Positions 47,747-57,961 of a stretch of 64,000 nt of DNA are shown here, piece by piece. A model generated the notes under the pieces. That model was not told the origin of the DNA and ran no database searches. It saw only the letters and a program-made list of their open reading frames with translations. A program made the position numbers and the translations under genes. The stretch spans positions 310,001 to 374,000 of the forward strand of contig NZ_VYQE01000004.1 in assembly GCF_008710275.1 (NCBI RefSeq), read 5' to 3'. Each line of letters opens with the position of its first letter. Position 1 is the first letter of the stretch. The DNA is from Histidinibacterium aquaticum (lineage in GTDB: Bacteria; Pseudomonadota; Alphaproteobacteria; Rhodobacterales; Rhodobacteraceae).

Positions 47747-48861
47747 CGTGATTTTGCCGGCGGGCGGTCCTTCGGATTGCCCGCCATGCCCGTGGCCTCG
47801 ACCGTGAGCTCCCCGCGCAGGCGGGGGAGCGCCTCGGGGTGGGTCTTCTGCATCCAGTCGATCATCTTCTCCCGGATCTCGCAGCGCATGTCCCAATTGA
47901 GCGGCGCGGTGCGCGAGGACATCAGCGCCCGCAGGTGCATCGTGTCCTTGTCGGTGTCGACCACCTGCAGCACCTTCGCCTGCCCGTCCCAGTAGGGGCT
48001 CTCGGCGATGAACTCGTCGAGCTTCTCGCGCATCTCGTCGACCGGCATCGTGTAGTCCAGGTACCAGTAGACCGAGCCCAGGATAGAGGACCCCTCGCGC
48101 GTCCAGTTCTGGAACGGCTCCTCGATGAAATAGCTGATCGGCACGACCATGCGACGCCAGTCCCAGAGGCGGACGACCACGTAAGTTGCGAAGATTTCCT
48201 CGATCCACCCCCATTCGCCTTCGACGATCACCACGTCTTCCAGCCGGATCGGCTGGGTCAGGGCGATCTGGATGCCCGCGATGAGGTTCGACAGCACCGG
48301 ACGCGCCGCAAGGCCCAGGATCAGGCCCGCCGCACCGGCGGAGGCGAGCAGCGAGACACCGTAGCGGCGCACGCTCTCGAAAGTCAGCAGGGCGGCGGCG
48401 ACGGTCACGAGGACCGCGATGATCTGCACCGCCCGCTTTAGGATCCGCAGCTGTGTGAGATATTTGCGGGCGGCGAGGTTGTCCTCGGTGTCGATCCTGT
48501 AGCGCCGGACCGAGCGGGCCGCGAAATGGTCGGTCAGGAGGATCACGGTCCAGCCGACCACGATGATGCTCAGGATCGTCGCCACCCTGCCGATGACCCT
48601 CTCGAACCCGCCGGGCAGTTGGATTTGCGGGACGATGACGGCGAGGGCGATGAGCACGGCGACCAGCCGAAGCGGACGACGGCTGCGCCGGATCAGCCCG
48701 GCGAGCAGCGTTTCATGGTCGCGCAGCCACCGCTCCGTGACCATGAAGAGCGCCCGGTGGATGATCAGCGCGGCCAGGATCGCCAGGCCGATAGCCAGCA
48801 GAGGCTCGACGATCCTGGGCAGCCCGCTCCATCCGGATTGGAGGACGTTCAGCTGCTCCAC
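47737..48861 (-). CDS. MscS-family mechanosensitive ion channel
   Basis: 374 residues, starting with a GTG at 48861. Four to five membrane helices, with the pore helix near GVSLLASAGAAGLILGLAARPVL and the MscS beta domain after it (QPIRLEDVVIVEG.WGWIEEI ... VVVPISYF). Such channels let solutes out on hypo-osmotic shock. It lies three bases after the symporter gene on the same strand. Confidence 0.92.
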   Translation of the reverse strand: MEQLNVLQSGWSGLPRIVEPLLAIGLAILAALIIHRALFMVTERWLRDHETLLAGLIRRSRRPLRLVAVLIALAVIVPQIQLPGGFERVIGRVATILSIIVVGWTVILLTDHFAARSVRRYRIDTEDNLAARKYLTQLRILKRAVQIIAVLVTVAAALLTFESVRRYGVSLLASAGAAGLILGLAARPVLSNLIAGIQIALTQPIRLEDVVIVEGEWGWIEEIFATYVVVRLWDWRRMVVPISYFIEEPFQNWTREGSSILGSVYWYLDYTMPVDEMREKLDEFIAESPYWDGQAKVLQVVDTDKDTMHLRALMSSRTAPLNWDMRCEIREKMIDWMQKTHPEALPRLRGELTVEATGMAGNPKDRPPAKSRQS

Positions 48862-48864
48862 GGG

Positions 48865-50469
48865 CTACCAGAACCAGATCAGGAAGCCGACTGTAGCCAC
48901 GGTGAGGGCGCCGGCCCAGAGCGTCCGGTCGGTGTAGATCGGCCGCTCCAGCGTCGTGAAGATTTCCTTCGCTTCGGAGGCCTTCCAGACCAGCTCGTCG
49001 ATCTCTTCCTTTTCCTTCCGGCGGGTCATCGCGGATATGCCCAAGTGCAGCACGATGCCGATGAACATCATGATCGTGGACATGATCGTGTAGTGAATCG
49101 CCGGCAGCCCCCAGCTCTCCCAGATACCGGTCACCTCCTTGAGGAGGAACAGCGGGATGCCGATGACCAGCCCGAGCAGGATCGTGACGAATGCACCGTT
49201 GCCGTTCAGCCAAGGCACGAAGATGCCGAGTACGTAGACCACCACGATGGGCGGGATGATGTAGCTCAGCGAGGACTGGAAGTAGGAGAACAGGCTCTCG
49301 AACGACCCGATGAAGGGTGAGTAGACCGCGCCGAAGACCATGACGAGGCCGGTCACGATGCGGCCGAGCCAGACCAGGCGCTCTTCCTTGAGCTCCGGCT
49401 TGAACGGCTGGACGAAGTCCTTGACCACGAGGGTCGAGGCCGAGTTCAGCGCGGAGTCGAGCGAGGACATGATCGCCGCGATCAGCGCCGCCATGATGAG
49501 ACCGCGCACGCCGATGGGCATCAGCTCGAAGGCCAGCGTCGGGAAGGCGAGGTCCGGCGTCTCGAGGTCGGGGTAGAGCTTGAGGGCGATGAGGCCGGGC
49601 AGCACCATGAGAAAGATGTTGGGCAGCTTCAGGAAGCCCGCGAAGAAGGCCCCGACCTGTCCCTCGCGCAGGGACTTCGCGCCGAGCGTGCGCTGCACCA
49701 CGAATTGGTTGATCGTCCAGTAGTAGAAGCCGAGCAGCACCACGCCCCAAAGGCCGGTCCAGGGAAGGAAGTCGTCGTCGGCCGGCAGGATGAGCCGCGT
49801 CTTGCTTTCATCCACGCCGACGAAAAGCTCCTGCCAGCCGCCGATCTCGTTCAGGCCGAGCCAGAATAGGACCGCAGCGCCGCCGATCAGCAGGATCGCC
49901 TGTACTGTGTCGGTGACGACGACCGCGGAAAGGCCGCCGAGAATGGTGTAAAGACCCGCGACCAGCGCCAGGACCGCGATGGCGGACCACAGGTTGAGCG
50001 CACCGATCGTGTTCGAGATGACGAGGCCCCCGGCGTAGAGGGCGCCCGCGGTGTCGATGAACATGATGGCCAGGATGGTGAAGAGCGAGAAGGCGCGCCG
50101 CGAACGTACGTCGTAGCGATGCTCGAGATACTCGGGGACGGTCGAGACCTTGGCGCGCAGGTAGGAGGGCAGAATGAAGATAGCGAAGATGATGAGGACG
50201 AGCGTCGCCGTCCACTCGTAGTTGAAGATCACCACGCCGTTTGAATAGGCGCCGCCCATCAGGCCGACGAAGCTCGACCCGCTCATGTTGGAGGCGAAGA
50301 GGGAGAAGCCGATCAGGTACCAGGGCAGGCTGCGGCCCGCGAGGAAGTAGTCGTCAGAGCCGCCCTTCTGCTTTCGAGAGACGTAGACGCCGTGCGCAAC
50401 GATCCCAGCAAAATAAACCAGCACAATGACGTAGTCGATGACGGCGAGATCGAACTGCGCGTTTCCCAA
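48865..50469 (-). CDS. Sodium:solute symporter (SLC5/SSS family)
   Basis: 534 residues from a TTG at 50469 that follows GGAGAGGAG; the frame runs further up to 50619 but the added part is not membrane-like. About 14 membrane helices. Family motifs: FLAGRSLPWYLIGFSLFASNMSG (broken here into loop and helix), the GGLSAVVVTDTVQ stretch, and SSLDSALNSASTLVVKD. Resembles sodium/glucose-type members; the substrate cannot be read. With the MscS gene behind it and potassium uptake genes divergent, it may deal with compatible solutes. Confidence 0.9.
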   Translation of the reverse strand: MGNAQFDLAVIDYVIVLVYFAGIVAHGVYVSRKQKGGSDDYFLAGRSLPWYLIGFSLFASNMSGSSFVGLMGGAYSNGVVIFNYEWTATLVLIIFAIFILPSYLRAKVSTVPEYLEHRYDVRSRRAFSLFTILAIMFIDTAGALYAGGLVISNTIGALNLWSAIAVLALVAGLYTILGGLSAVVVTDTVQAILLIGGAAVLFWLGLNEIGGWQELFVGVDESKTRLILPADDDFLPWTGLWGVVLLGFYYWTINQFVVQRTLGAKSLREGQVGAFFAGFLKLPNIFLMVLPGLIALKLYPDLETPDLAFPTLAFELMPIGVRGLIMAALIAAIMSSLDSALNSASTLVVKDFVQPFKPELKEERLVWLGRIVTGLVMVFGAVYSPFIGSFESLFSYFQSSLSYIIPPIVVVYVLGIFVPWLNGNGAFVTILLGLVIGIPLFLLKEVTGIWESWGLPAIHYTIMSTIMMFIGIVLHLGISAMTRRKEKEEIDELVWKASEAKEIFTTLERPIYTDRTLWAGALTVATVGFLIWFW

Positions 50470-50652
50470 ACCGAGGGCTCCTCTCCTAGAACAGCCCCTC
50501 GTCCCCAACCGCAACCCGGGGTGGAGAGGCGAGTTCCTTGCCGTATCGGAACTCGGTGTGTCGAATGAGGTTGGGAAAGGTAGCTGAGAGGTGCCGAACT
50601 GCCCGCCCGATCCGGACAAGCAAGTGTCACCTGGCGGGCCCGCCCCTGGGCC

Positions 50653-52035
50653 GTGGGACGGGGGCTGCTGTCACAGGCGCACGTGATGGGAGCGGTGCCG
50701 GCGGTGCCACTTGGCGTCGCCATCGCCGAACAGTCTTGGGACATGACGGTCGCGCTCGGCGCGCCCACTCTGCTGGCGATCCTGGCAATCATCGCGACCC
50801 GGTGGATCGGGCCGCCCCCCGACCTGAGGGGGATCGAGGCGGTCGCCACGTTGTCCTTCATGTTCCTGATCGTCGCCGGGGCCCTCGCGCCCGCCTACAT
50901 GGTGCTTGGGATGCCCTGGGTGGATGCGGCCTTCGAGAGCGTCTCGGCCATCACCTCCACCGGCCTGACGGTCGCGAACGACCCGATGGACTGGCCCTTC
51001 GCGGGTCATGTCCTTCGGGCCTGGATGCAATGGGCGGGCGGTTTCGCCATCGCTGTCGCCGGCGTCGCGCTCATCCTCGGGCCGGGCCGGCCGAGCCAGC
51101 GCATGGGCAGCGCCGGCATCGAGCAGAAGGACCTCCTGACCTCGACCCGGCTCCAGGCCCGCAGCCTGCTTACGGCCTACATCGTGTTGACCGTCATCTC
51201 CTGCGGCATCCTCATCCTGCTTCTGCCCACTTGGTGGGAGGGCCTCGTGGTCGGCCTGACGGCCGTCTCGACGGGCGGGTTCACGCCCCGGCCGGACTCG
51301 CTGGCCTCCTATTCGCGGGCTGCCCAGATCGCGACCATGCTCATCTGCCTGTCCACGGCCGTCTCTCTCATGGCCTATGTCGTGGCGAAACGAAGTGGGC
51401 CCATGGCGGCACTGAGGCAGACGAATGCCCTCTCCGTCATCCTGTTCTCGCTCGGCGGAGCCTGCGTGGCGGCCGTGCTCGCCTGGCCGGAGGGTATCGT
51501 CCTCGATGCCGTCCTCAACTTCGTCAGCGGCGCGACGACCGCCGGGTTCTCCGTCGCGACCGTGTCGCAAGCGCCGCCCGTCGTGGCGCTCATCCTCGCG
51601 GGCATGGTGGTCGGCGGCGGCATCGGCTCCACCGCCGGCGGCCTGAAGCTGGATCGGGTGCTCATCCTTCTGCGGACGGTCCAGTTCTCCCTCCGCCGCC
51701 TGCGCGCGCCCGAACGGGCGGTGACGACCATGCGCATCAGCGGTCGCACGATCACCGAACGGCAGGTCATCGTCCTCTCGGCGACAATCTTCCTCTACAC
51801 GGTCACCGCCTTCTGCTGCTGGCTCGCCTTTCTCATCGGCGGCGTCGCGCCCCTGTCGGCCCTCTTCGACGTGACCTCCGCCCTTTCGACGGTCGGCCTC
51901 TCCTCCGGTGTGACCGGTCCCGATCTCTCCGGCCCGCTCAAGGCCGTTCTCATCGCCGCCATGCTGCTCGGGCGGCTCGAATTTCTCGCGCTGATCGCGG
52001 CGCTCTCCCCCGGAACCTGGTTCAGAAGGAGTTGA
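50653..52035 (+). CDS. trkH: TrkH-type potassium uptake membrane subunit
   Basis: 460 residues from GTG 50653; a GTG at 50683 or ATG at 50686 could also be used. Several membrane helices with the four pore loops: FESVSAITSTGLT, GLTAVSTGGFTP, NFVSGATTAGFSV and DVTSALSTVGLSSG, where the glycines line the potassium filter. The partner gene trkA follows four bases later. Confidence 0.93.
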   Translation: MGRGLLSQAHVMGAVPAVPLGVAIAEQSWDMTVALGAPTLLAILAIIATRWIGPPPDLRGIEAVATLSFMFLIVAGALAPAYMVLGMPWVDAAFESVSAITSTGLTVANDPMDWPFAGHVLRAWMQWAGGFAIAVAGVALILGPGRPSQRMGSAGIEQKDLLTSTRLQARSLLTAYIVLTVISCGILILLLPTWWEGLVVGLTAVSTGGFTPRPDSLASYSRAAQIATMLICLSTAVSLMAYVVAKRSGPMAALRQTNALSVILFSLGGACVAAVLAWPEGIVLDAVLNFVSGATTAGFSVATVSQAPPVVALILAGMVVGGGIGSTAGGLKLDRVLILLRTVQFSLRRLRAPERAVTTMRISGRTITERQVIVLSATIFLYTVTAFCCWLAFLIGGVAPLSALFDVTSALSTVGLSSGVTGPDLSGPLKAVLIAAMLLGRLEFLALIAALSPGTWFRRS

Positions 52036-52039
52036 TACC

Positions 52040-52711
52040 ATGCGCATCGTCATCGTCGGCGCGTCGCGGTTCGGCGTCGCCACCGCAGAGCAACTGACCG
52101 GAACCGGTCACGAGGTCGTCCTGGTCGACACCGACGGGGATCGGCTCAAGGAGCTCTCCGAGACGCTCGATTGCGGTTTCATAGAGGGCGACGGCTCGCT
52201 GCCGACGGTGCAGCGCGATGCCTTCGCCGATCACGCGGACGCGCTGGTCCTGCTGACCAACGAGGACGACGTGAACATCCTCGCCGCACTCGTCGGCAAG
52301 TCGGTCGGCTTCGAGCGCGTCGTCCCCCAGATCGTCCGGCGGGAACTGATGTCGGTCTGCGAGGAACTGGGGCTCGCCGATCTCATCACGCCGCACGCCA
52401 CGGTGGCCCGCTCCATCGTGCGGGCGCTGGAGGACCACGACGACCCTTCGCTTGACCTTCGCGTGCACAAGGACTTCGACGTGCTGGGCTATCACGTCTG
52501 CGCCCGTCACGTGGACCAGACCGTCGGCGAGCTCGACCTGCCGTCCAACACCCGCATCATCGCCGTCACGCGCGGGGAGGACGATCTCCTCGTCACCGAG
52601 GAGACCAAGTTGAAGAAGGGCGACCGGCTCATCGTGGCGGTCGGGACGGATGCCGAGGATCGGATGGACCAGATCTTCGAGCCCGACGACCAGGACGAAA
52701 GACAGGACTGA
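52040..52711 (+). CDS. trkA: TrkA/KtrA-type regulatory subunit of potassium uptake
   Basis: 223 residues, one RCK unit, so half the size of E. coli TrkA and like KtrA. The nucleotide-binding motif GASRFGVATAEQL and the acidic LVDTDGDRL precede the TrkA-C domain (residues about 135-215). It would form the cytoplasmic ring that opens TrkH on nucleotide binding. Confidence 0.92.
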   Translation: MRIVIVGASRFGVATAEQLTGTGHEVVLVDTDGDRLKELSETLDCGFIEGDGSLPTVQRDAFADHADALVLLTNEDDVNILAALVGKSVGFERVVPQIVRRELMSVCEELGLADLITPHATVARSIVRALEDHDDPSLDLRVHKDFDVLGYHVCARHVDQTVGELDLPSNTRIIAVTRGEDDLLVTEETKLKKGDRLIVAVGTDAEDRMDQIFEPDDQDERQD

Positions 52712-52797
52712 ACGCGCCTCCGGCGCCGAGCCTGGCTCCGATGCCGACTGGAGGAGCGGGAGACGAAGTTCGAGCCTATCCTCGCCCATCGGAAGCC

Positions 52798-54231
52798 CTA
52801 GGCGTTGAAGAGCGGAAAGCTCACGCCGAGGGACCAGGCCAGCACGAGTGCGAGGGCGACGCCCGGTGCCAGAGGGCCGGAGCGGCGGGAGGCCTGCCGC
52901 CCCATCGTCCCGAAGACGAGGAAGAAGAGCAGGATGACCGGCGCGATCAGCGCCAGGAAGAAGAGCTCTTCCGGGTTCAGTGCCACGGCTACCCCGAGCG
53001 AGGCCAGGAAGCCGCCACGCAGAGCTGAGCGTCGCCAGACAGATGCGCCATGACCCAGCCGGGCGTCCGCCAGCATGAAGGGCAGCGTCCCCGGCAGCAG
53101 GGCGGCGATGATCCAGAGCCGCTCCATCGTGGGAAGAAAGTTCGCGGCATAGCGGTCGAGCGCCAGGCCGAAGAGTGCGGACCACGCCAGCAACAGTCCT
53201 AGCGCAGCAGGATCGAACGGGCCCAGGCGCACGCGCCAAAGCCGGAGCAGCAGAAGTTGCGCGAGCCCAAATACCGCAAGGTGCAGGGCGAGGTAATCGG
53301 CCACGAGCACCGGCAGCAGTCCCGGGTCGAGCGGAACCGCGACGGCGGGGGCTAGAAGGGCCGGGGCAATCGCGGCGACCGCGACCTGCCGACGGCTCAG
53401 TCCGGCCGTTGCGACGGGGCGCTCCGGAAGCCTCCGGACGGCGCTGGGGAACAGCATCACGATCCCCGCGAGAAGGCCGAGAATGGCCCAGCCCGTCGGC
53501 CGGATCGTCACCGCGGAATCCCGCCCGTAGGCCGCGTCCAGCCAGCTCACGGCCTCCCGTCGCCCGACCCGGCTGTGAAGCACCGAGACGTGTTCGGAGA
53601 AGGGCGCCGCCACGGCCCGCCGCACCACATCTCCGCTCCGCGCGGTTTCGCCTTCCTCCGCCTCGGGATCTACCTGCTGCAGTACCTCGAGCGCGAAGTC
53701 CCGCAGCCCGACCTCCCAGGCGCCGGTGACGAGCAGAAGTCTCTGCGGGGTTTCGGGCGTGACCGCGTCCGAGTAGGCGGAGACCAGCACGACCGGGCCG
53801 ATATCCCCCCGTTGCGCGGCGAGGCGAGCCAGGACGTCGGTCGCCATCGAATGCCCCAGCAGGGCGACCGGCCGCCCGGCTCCGAGCGCATCGATCACGC
53901 GGCCGGTCTGGTCGATGAGCCGCCGCGTGGTGCCGTTGATCGCGGTCACGTCGCCCGACATCGGAACCGGGTTTCTCCCGTGACCCTCGAAGTCGAAGAC
54001 GTGGACGCGGTACCCGGCCCGCGCGAGGGGCAGGGCATAGCCCTGCATCATCTGCCGCGACCCGGCGAAGCCGTGTGCCACGACGACATGGGGGCCCTCG
54101 GCGTCCGGCTCGGCCCAGGTCGTCACAGGCGTCTCTCCGACCTGCCAGCGCTCTTGCACCACGCCGTGACGCGCGGATTCGAGCACCAGCAGCGACAGGA
54201 GGATCGCGAGAAGGGCGAGGGCGGGGCGCAT
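52798..54231 (-). CDS. Alpha/beta hydrolase fused to a multi-helix membrane domain
   Basis: 477 residues. N-terminal signal anchor (residues 1-20), then an alpha/beta hydrolase with oxyanion HGFAGS (53-58) and nucleophile elbow GHSMAT (S128). After residue 250 come about seven membrane helices (from ILGLLAGIVMLFPS on). The order hydrolase-then-membrane is uncommon and I do not recognise it as a named family. Lipid or cell-envelope ester substrates are a natural guess. Confidence 0.8.
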   Translation of the reverse strand: MRPALALLAILLSLLVLESARHGVVQERWQVGETPVTTWAEPDAEGPHVVVAHGFAGSRQMMQGYALPLARAGYRVHVFDFEGHGRNPVPMSGDVTAINGTTRRLIDQTGRVIDALGAGRPVALLGHSMATDVLARLAAQRGDIGPVVLVSAYSDAVTPETPQRLLLVTGAWEVGLRDFALEVLQQVDPEAEEGETARSGDVVRRAVAAPFSEHVSVLHSRVGRREAVSWLDAAYGRDSAVTIRPTGWAILGLLAGIVMLFPSAVRRLPERPVATAGLSRRQVAVAAIAPALLAPAVAVPLDPGLLPVLVADYLALHLAVFGLAQLLLLRLWRVRLGPFDPAALGLLLAWSALFGLALDRYAANFLPTMERLWIIAALLPGTLPFMLADARLGHGASVWRRSALRGGFLASLGVAVALNPEELFFLALIAPVILLFFLVFGTMGRQASRRSGPLAPGVALALVLAWSLGVSFPLFNA

Positions 54232-54347
54232 GACCCGCAGCAGGGCGCGCCCCGGCGGTCGAGGTCAAGTCCGCGCGTCATCCCGCCGCAAAGGCTTTAA
54301 GTCATGGTCCGGTCGGTCTAGGTCGGGACGCGAAACGAGGGGACGAC

Positions 54348-55916
54348 ATGGCTGAGGACATTCGGGACGTCTTCATCATCGGCGGCGGCATCAATGGCTG
54401 CGGTATCGCCCGAGATGCGGCGGGACGCGGGCTCACGGTCACCCTGGCCGAGATGAACGACCTCGGCTCGGCGACCTCTTCCGCCTCGACCAAGCTCTTC
54501 CACGGCGGGCTGCGCTACCTGGAGTACTTCGAGGTGGGGCTCGTCCGGAAAGCCCTGATCGAGCGCGAGACCCTTCTGCGTGCGATGCCGCATATCTCCT
54601 GGCCTCTTCGCTTCGTGCTGCCCTACCACGAGGATATGCGCTTCGAAGGTGCGACGCCGACCTCGAAGATCCTCAACACCGTCATGCCCTGGACCAAGGA
54701 CAGGCGGCCCGCCTGGGTGATCCGGCTGGGTCTCTTCCTCTATGACAACCTCGGCGGGCGGGACATCCTCCCGGGCACGCGCACCGTCGACCTGCGGAAC
54801 GCGCCGGAGGGCGCTCCCCTCAAGGACAAGTTCGAACGCGCCTACGAGTACAGCGACTGCTGGGTCGAGGACTCGCGGCTCGTCGTCCTGAACGCCCGCG
54901 ATGCCGAGGACCACGGCGCGCAGGTCCTGACCCGGACCCGCGTGGACGAGGCGCGGCGCGAGGAGGGTGTCTGGCACGTGACCGTCACCGACACCGATAC
55001 CGGAGAGACGCGCACGCACCGCGCCCGACTTCTGGTGAACGCGGGCGGGCCCTGGGTCGGCGAGATCATCCGGCAGACGGTGCACAGCAACTCGACGGAG
55101 GGCGTGCGGCTGGTCCGGGGGTCGCACATCGTCACGCGGCGCCTCTTCGACCACGACAAGTGCTATTTCTTCCAGGGCGAGGACGGGCGGATCATGTTCG
55201 CCATCCCCTACGAGGAGGATTTCACCCTCATCGGCACGACCGACCAAGAGCACGCCGACCCGGACACGCCGCCGGAATGCACCCCGGAAGAGCGGCGCTA
55301 CATGCTCGACTTCGTCAACGCCTACCTGAGGACTCCGGTCACCGAGGAGGACATCGTCTGGAGCTATTCGGGCGTCCGCCCGCTCTACAACGACGGGGCG
55401 CAATCGGCGACGGCGACCACTCGGGACTACACGCTGAAGGTCGATAATACCGGCGGCGCTCCGCTGCTCAACGTCTTTGGCGGCAAGATCACCACCTACC
55501 GCAAGCTCGCCGAAGGGGCGCTGGCCAAGATGGCGCCGGCCTTTCCCGGTCTGTCCGGCGACTGGACCGCCGACCGTCCGCTGCCCGGCGGCGGGTTCGC
55601 CGTCGCCGACGTGGGCAAACTCATGGACCGGCTGCAGAAAGAGTTTCCGTTCCTCTCGCCCTATGCCTGCCGCCGCATGATCCGCGCCTATGGCACCCAC
55701 GCCTGGAAGGTGCTGGAGGGTGTCCGCACGGAAGAGGACATGGGCGAGGATTTCGGCGGGACGCTCACCGCGCAGGAAGTCGCCTGGCTCATGGACCGGG
55801 AGTTCGCCCGGACCGCCGACGACGTGGTATGGCGCCGGTCCAAGCTGGGTTTGCGGATGACGGACGCGCAGGTCGCGCGTCTCGACGCCTGGATGGCGGA
55901 GCGCCGGCGCGGCTAG
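54348..55916 (+). CDS. glpD: Aerobic glycerol-3-phosphate dehydrogenase
   Basis: 522 residues. GlpD oxidises glycerol-3-phosphate to dihydroxyacetone phosphate and passes electrons to ubiquinone at the inner membrane. FAD motif [21 protein letters not shown] (here split by counting: GGGINGCG at its core), [15 protein letters not shown] and the late [12 protein letters not shown] are visible. GGACGAC-type ribosome site upstream of the ATG. No glpF or glpK nearby. The stop shares a CTAG with trhO. Confidence 0.95.
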   Translation: MAEDIRDVFIIGGGINGCGIARDAAGRGLTVTLAEMNDLGSATSSASTKLFHGGLRYLEYFEVGLVRKALIERETLLRAMPHISWPLRFVLPYHEDMRFEGATPTSKILNTVMPWTKDRRPAWVIRLGLFLYDNLGGRDILPGTRTVDLRNAPEGAPLKDKFERAYEYSDCWVEDSRLVVLNARDAEDHGAQVLTRTRVDEARREEGVWHVTVTDTDTGETRTHRARLLVNAGGPWVGEIIRQTVHSNSTEGVRLVRGSHIVTRRLFDHDKCYFFQGEDGRIMFAIPYEEDFTLIGTTDQEHADPDTPPECTPEERRYMLDFVNAYLRTPVTEEDIVWSYSGVRPLYNDGAQSATATTRDYTLKVDNTGGAPLLNVFGGKITTYRKLAEGALAKMAPAFPGLSGDWTADRPLPGGGFAVADVGKLMDRLQKEFPFLSPYACRRMIRAYGTHAWKVLEGVRTEEDMGEDFGGTLTAQEVAWLMDREFARTADDVVWRRSKLGLRMTDAQVARLDAWMAERRRG

Positions 55917-56812
55917 CCCAGGTGCCGCGCGCCGCGGGCCTTCGCCAGCGCGATCTGCTTCTGCCTTTCGCGAAAGCGCTGCTTGTCCGCCTCGCTCGTC
56001 TCGCCCAGGCAGGCCGGGCAAGAGACGCCCTCCTCGTAGTCGGGGTCGTCGACCGTCTCGGGCGTGATCGGCCTCCGGCACGCCCGGCACAGCAGGTGCG
56101 GCCCCTCGCGCAGGCCGTGCCCGACCGAGACCCGCTCGTCGAAGACGAAGCAGTCGCCGTGCCAGAGGCTTTCATCCTCCGGCACGTCCTCCAGGTATTT
56201 CAGGATGCCGCCCTGAAGGTGATAGACCTCCTCCACCCCCTGCTGGATCAGCCAGTTGGTCGATTTCTCGCAGCGGATGCCCCCGGTGCAGAACATCGCG
56301 ATCCGCTTTCCTTCGAACCGGTCTCGGTTGGCCTCCCACCAGTCCGGGAAGTCGCCGAAGGACTCGGTCTTCGGGTCGACTGCATTCTCGAAGCTGCCGA
56401 TGGCGACCTCGTAGCCGTTGCGGGTGTCGATCACCGCGACGTCGGGCGCGGAGATCAACGCGTTCCACTCCCCCGGCGGAACGTACCGCCCGACGGCCCG
56501 GCGCGGATCGACCTCGGCCCGGCCCATCGTCACGATCTCCCGCTTCAGCCGGACCTTGAGCTTGCCGAAGGGCATGTCCCGCGCCGTGCTCTCTTTCCAC
56601 TCGAGGTCGGCGCAGCCGGGCAGTTCCCGGATATGCGCAAGCACCCGGTCGATCCCCTCCCGCGTCCCCGCGATGGTGCCGTTGATCCCCTCCGGCGCCA
56701 GCAGCAGCGTGCCCTTGACCCCCGCCGCGCAGGCGCAGGCGGCCAGCGGGCCCTTGAGGGCGCCGGGATCGTCGAACGGCGTGAACCGATAGAGGGCGGC
56801 AACGGTGAACAT
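55913..56812 (-). CDS. trhO: tRNA uridine hydroxylase TrhO (YceA/UPF0176)
   Basis: 299 residues. TrhO makes 5-hydroxyuridine at tRNA position 34, using oxygen. The rhodanese domain has the active cysteine C175 in [11 protein letters not shown], with the second cysteine C181 of the family. Two CxxC pairs ([16 protein letters not shown]) close the protein and may bind zinc. Convergent with glpD. Confidence 0.93.
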   Translation of the reverse strand: MFTVAALYRFTPFDDPGALKGPLAACACAAGVKGTLLLAPEGINGTIAGTREGIDRVLAHIRELPGCADLEWKESTARDMPFGKLKVRLKREIVTMGRAEVDPRRAVGRYVPPGEWNALISAPDVAVIDTRNGYEVAIGSFENAVDPKTESFGDFPDWWEANRDRFEGKRIAMFCTGGIRCEKSTNWLIQQGVEEVYHLQGGILKYLEDVPEDESLWHGDCFVFDERVSVGHGLREGPHLLCRACRRPITPETVDDPDYEEGVSCPACLGETSEADKQRFRERQKQIALAKARGARHLG

Positions 56813-56915
56813 GACGCGGCACCTAGGACAGTCCTGCGTCGCCCCGCAAGGTGGAACACCGTCGGCGACCGACGTGTTACACTATCGTGCAACCGGCAAT
56901 TCGGGAGGATTCGCC

Positions 56916-57098
56916 ATGACAAAGCACATCATCGACCAACCGAAAGACACGACCAACGGCCGCTTGGGCCGCTTTCTCAAGCTGGAACGCGCCGCACGCC
57001 CCGACGCCAAGACGGTGAACCTGCAACGCCGCAGCCGCGGCGACGGCGCCAGCCGTCTCAAGCGGTTCCTGCGGATCGACCGCGGGATGTCCGCCTAG
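56916..57098 (+). CDS. Small basic protein of 60 residues with a duplicated motif
   Basis: From the ATG at 56916 with GGGAGG upstream. RLGRFLKLER (residues 16-25) and RLKRFLRIDR (residues 47-56) are near copies; each could form a short amphipathic helix. No family recognised. It stands alone between trhO (divergent, 103 bases) and the SDR gene (convergent, shared CTAG). A regulatory or ribosome- or membrane-binding role is possible, but nothing in the sequence decides it. Confidence 0.72.
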   Translation: MTKHIIDQPKDTTNGRLGRFLKLERAARPDAKTVNLQRRSRGDGASRLKRFLRIDRGMSA

Positions 57099-57865
57099 AG
57101 CGTCACCGACATGCCTCCGTCGACGAAGAGCGTCTGTCCGTTCACGTAGGACGATGCATCGGAGGCCAGAAAGACACAGGCACCCCGAAGCTCGGGTAGC
57201 TGACCCCAGCGCCCGGCCGGGGTGCGCTTCTCGATCCAGCCCGTGAACTCGGGGTCCGCGACGAGCGCCGCGTTGAGCGGCGTATCGAAGTAGCCTGGCG
57301 CGATCGCATTGGCCTGGATCCCGTATCCCGCCCAGTCCGCGGCCATGCCCTTCGTCAGGTTCGACACCCCACCCTTCGACGCGGTGTAGGGGGCAATGGT
57401 CTTCCGCGCGAGAGCCGACTGGATGGAGGCGATGTTCACGATCTTGCCGCGACCCCGCGGGATCATGTGTCGCGCGACCGCCTGCGCGACCTGGAACACC
57501 GATGTCACGTTGGTCCGCATCAGCCTTTCGAAGGCCTCGGCGGGGAAGTCCTCGAGCGGCGCCCGGTGCTGCATGCCGGCGTTGTTCACGAGGATGTCGA
57601 TCGGGCCGCTCTCCGCCTCGTAACCGTCGATCGCGGCGCGGACCGCCTCCGCGTCGGTCACGTCGAAGGACAGCAGATCCACCTCGTGTCCATCGGCCCG
57701 GAGGACCTCGGCGGCGGTCTCCAGCGCCTCCATCCGGCGGCCGTTCAGCACGACCCGGGCGCCGGCCTCCGCCAGCCCCCTGGCGAGTGATTCTCCGATC
57801 CCCTGCGAAGATCCGGTCACCAGCGCCGTCCGGCCCTGCAGCGAGAATATCGACTGTGCTGACAT
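57095..57865 (-). CDS. SDR oxidoreductase, gluconate 5-dehydrogenase-like
   Basis: 256 residues from the ATG at 57865 with GGAGG upstream. GSSQGIGESLARGL is the NAD(P) motif, the catalytic serine is in NIASIQSALARKTI and the YxxxK in PYTASKGG. The overall pattern (FSLQGRTALVTG ... MQHRAPLEDF ... DTPLNAALVADPEFTGWIEKRTPAGRWG, read in parts) is that of gluconate 5-dehydrogenase (IdnO/Gno). It would act on 5-keto-gluconate or a similar keto-sugar. No transporter or kinase for gluconate is adjacent. Confidence 0.88.
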   Translation of the reverse strand: MSAQSIFSLQGRTALVTGSSQGIGESLARGLAEAGARVVLNGRRMEALETAAEVLRADGHEVDLLSFDVTDAEAVRAAIDGYEAESGPIDILVNNAGMQHRAPLEDFPAEAFERLMRTNVTSVFQVAQAVARHMIPRGRGKIVNIASIQSALARKTIAPYTASKGGVSNLTKGMAADWAGYGIQANAIAPGYFDTPLNAALVADPEFTGWIEKRTPAGRWGQLPELRGACVFLASDASSYVNGQTLFVDGGMSVTL

Positions 57866-57961
57866 CTTTGATGGTCCTCCCGAGCCCGATTCTGCGCCGT
57901 CCTTCAGGAATTTGAAACCTCTTCGGGGGAGAGTGTCCGGGCTGCACAGGCGGAGCGGATC

